A stretch of DNA of 64,000 nt from DATBGO01 sp963785765 (GTDB lineage: Bacteria; Actinomycetota; Actinomycetes; Streptosporangiales; Streptosporangiaceae), in contig CAWAWM010000001.1 in the NCBI GenBank assembly GCA_963785765.1, forward strand, positions 186,001 through 250,000. The letters are read 5' to 3'. Position 1 is the first letter of the stretch; each line of letters starts with the position of its first letter. Below the pieces are notes generated by a model, which searched no databases, was not told where the DNA came from, and worked only from the letters and a program-made list of their open reading frames with translations. The position numbers and the translations under genes were made by a program. Below are positions 62,323 through 64,000 of the stretch, one piece after another.

Positions 62323-62462
62323 CCGTCCGGGAGAGATCTCGCGCAACCAGCGCGGGGCGCCGAAGGGGCAACCTCCCCGGAACCTCTCAGGCATCAGGGA
62401 CCGGGCGGCCTAAGCATCTCTGGAATCCGCGCGGGCGGATGACAGAGGGGGAGTCCGCACAC
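62323..62462 (+). promoter_or_regulatory. glycine riboswitch (gcvT motif)
   Basis: GGGAGAGATCTC, then GCCGAAGGGGCAACC and CCTCTCAGGCATCAGGGACC match the conserved glycine aptamer core. A second hairpin (ATCCGC/GCGGAT near 62434-62450 followed by GACAGAGGGGG) looks like the ghost-aptamer stem of singlet riboswitches. It lies directly before gcvP. Glycine binding probably switches on glycine cleavage genes. Confidence 0.88.
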
Positions 62463-62501
62463 CGCGCTAGCGGCCCAACGACGGTCCGCCCGGAGGCTCC
62501 C

Positions 62502-64000
<1,499 letters not shown>

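Overview
The window is high-GC DNA, gene-dense on both strands, and looks chromosomal actinobacterial. Markers are the septation protein SepH, an ergothioneine operon, an isocitrate lyase with a divergent RamB/ScfR-type regulator, a WS/DGAT acyltransferase, an MMPL transporter, and the block of CDP-alcohol transferase, mannose-1-P guanylyltransferase, GarA-type FHA protein, FtsR, bifunctional nuclease, MerR and gcvP. A mycelial or soil actinomycete (Streptosporangiales or Streptomyces-like) is my inference; no rRNA or tRNA is present to confirm it.

Layout. 0-4.3 kb: a small hypothetical protein, a membrane-anchored low-complexity protein with a 42-bp tandem repeat, a YbhB-like lipoprotein and sepH. 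4.8-8.5 kb: MMPL transporter and GT2 glycosyltransferase. 8.5-13.7 kb: acetate and fatty-acid metabolism (aceA, its regulator, enoyl-CoA hydratase, acyl-CoA dehydrogenase). 13.9-18.8 kb: accessory patch with a PIN/Phd toxin-antitoxin pair, a decayed acyl-CoA ligase fragment, a PH-like protein, a complete IS982-type element and a TPR protein. 18.9-25.9 kb: fused molybdenum hydroxylase, ftsH, ornithine cyclodeaminase-like enzyme, SIMPL protein. 26.1-28.7 kb: trp leader peptide, attenuator and fused trpE-trpG. 29.4-32.8 kb: thyA-dfrA-HIT facing a deaminase/nucleotidylyltransferase pair. 33-43 kb: flavohemoprotein, C26 amidohydrolase, LLM-SCP2 fusion, CcdA, DUF1707 protein, MetE-like protein, WS/DGAT, flavin disulfide oxidoreductase. 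43.1-47.6 kb: egtABCD. 47.6-53 kb: SAM decarboxylase divergent from a tightly coupled bpsA-GNAT-FkbH-ACP-PPTase run, then a thiolase. 54.5-64 kb: cell-envelope sugar nucleotide genes, garA, ftsR, bifunctional nuclease, merR, an ArsR regulator and a glycine riboswitch ahead of gcvP, which runs off the end.

The best candidate for an undescribed system is the SAM decarboxylase / bpsA-GNAT-FkbH-ACP-PPTase cluster. Its parts would make a branched polyamine, load a glyceryl-type unit on a dedicated acyl carrier protein, and could join the two. Next comes the thymidylate-type cluster facing a deaminase/nucleotidylyltransferase pair.

Two cautions. First, five otherwise intact genes (the 402-2509 protein, trpEG, the secreted protein at 28.7 kb, egtA, egtD) each carry one apparent single-base frameshift. 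By length, four fit one missing base and one (trpEG) fits one extra base, which looks more like assembly indels than gene decay. Second, several conserved enzymes carry short in-frame tandem repeats of 15-21 bp in non-catalytic segments, a recurring local feature.
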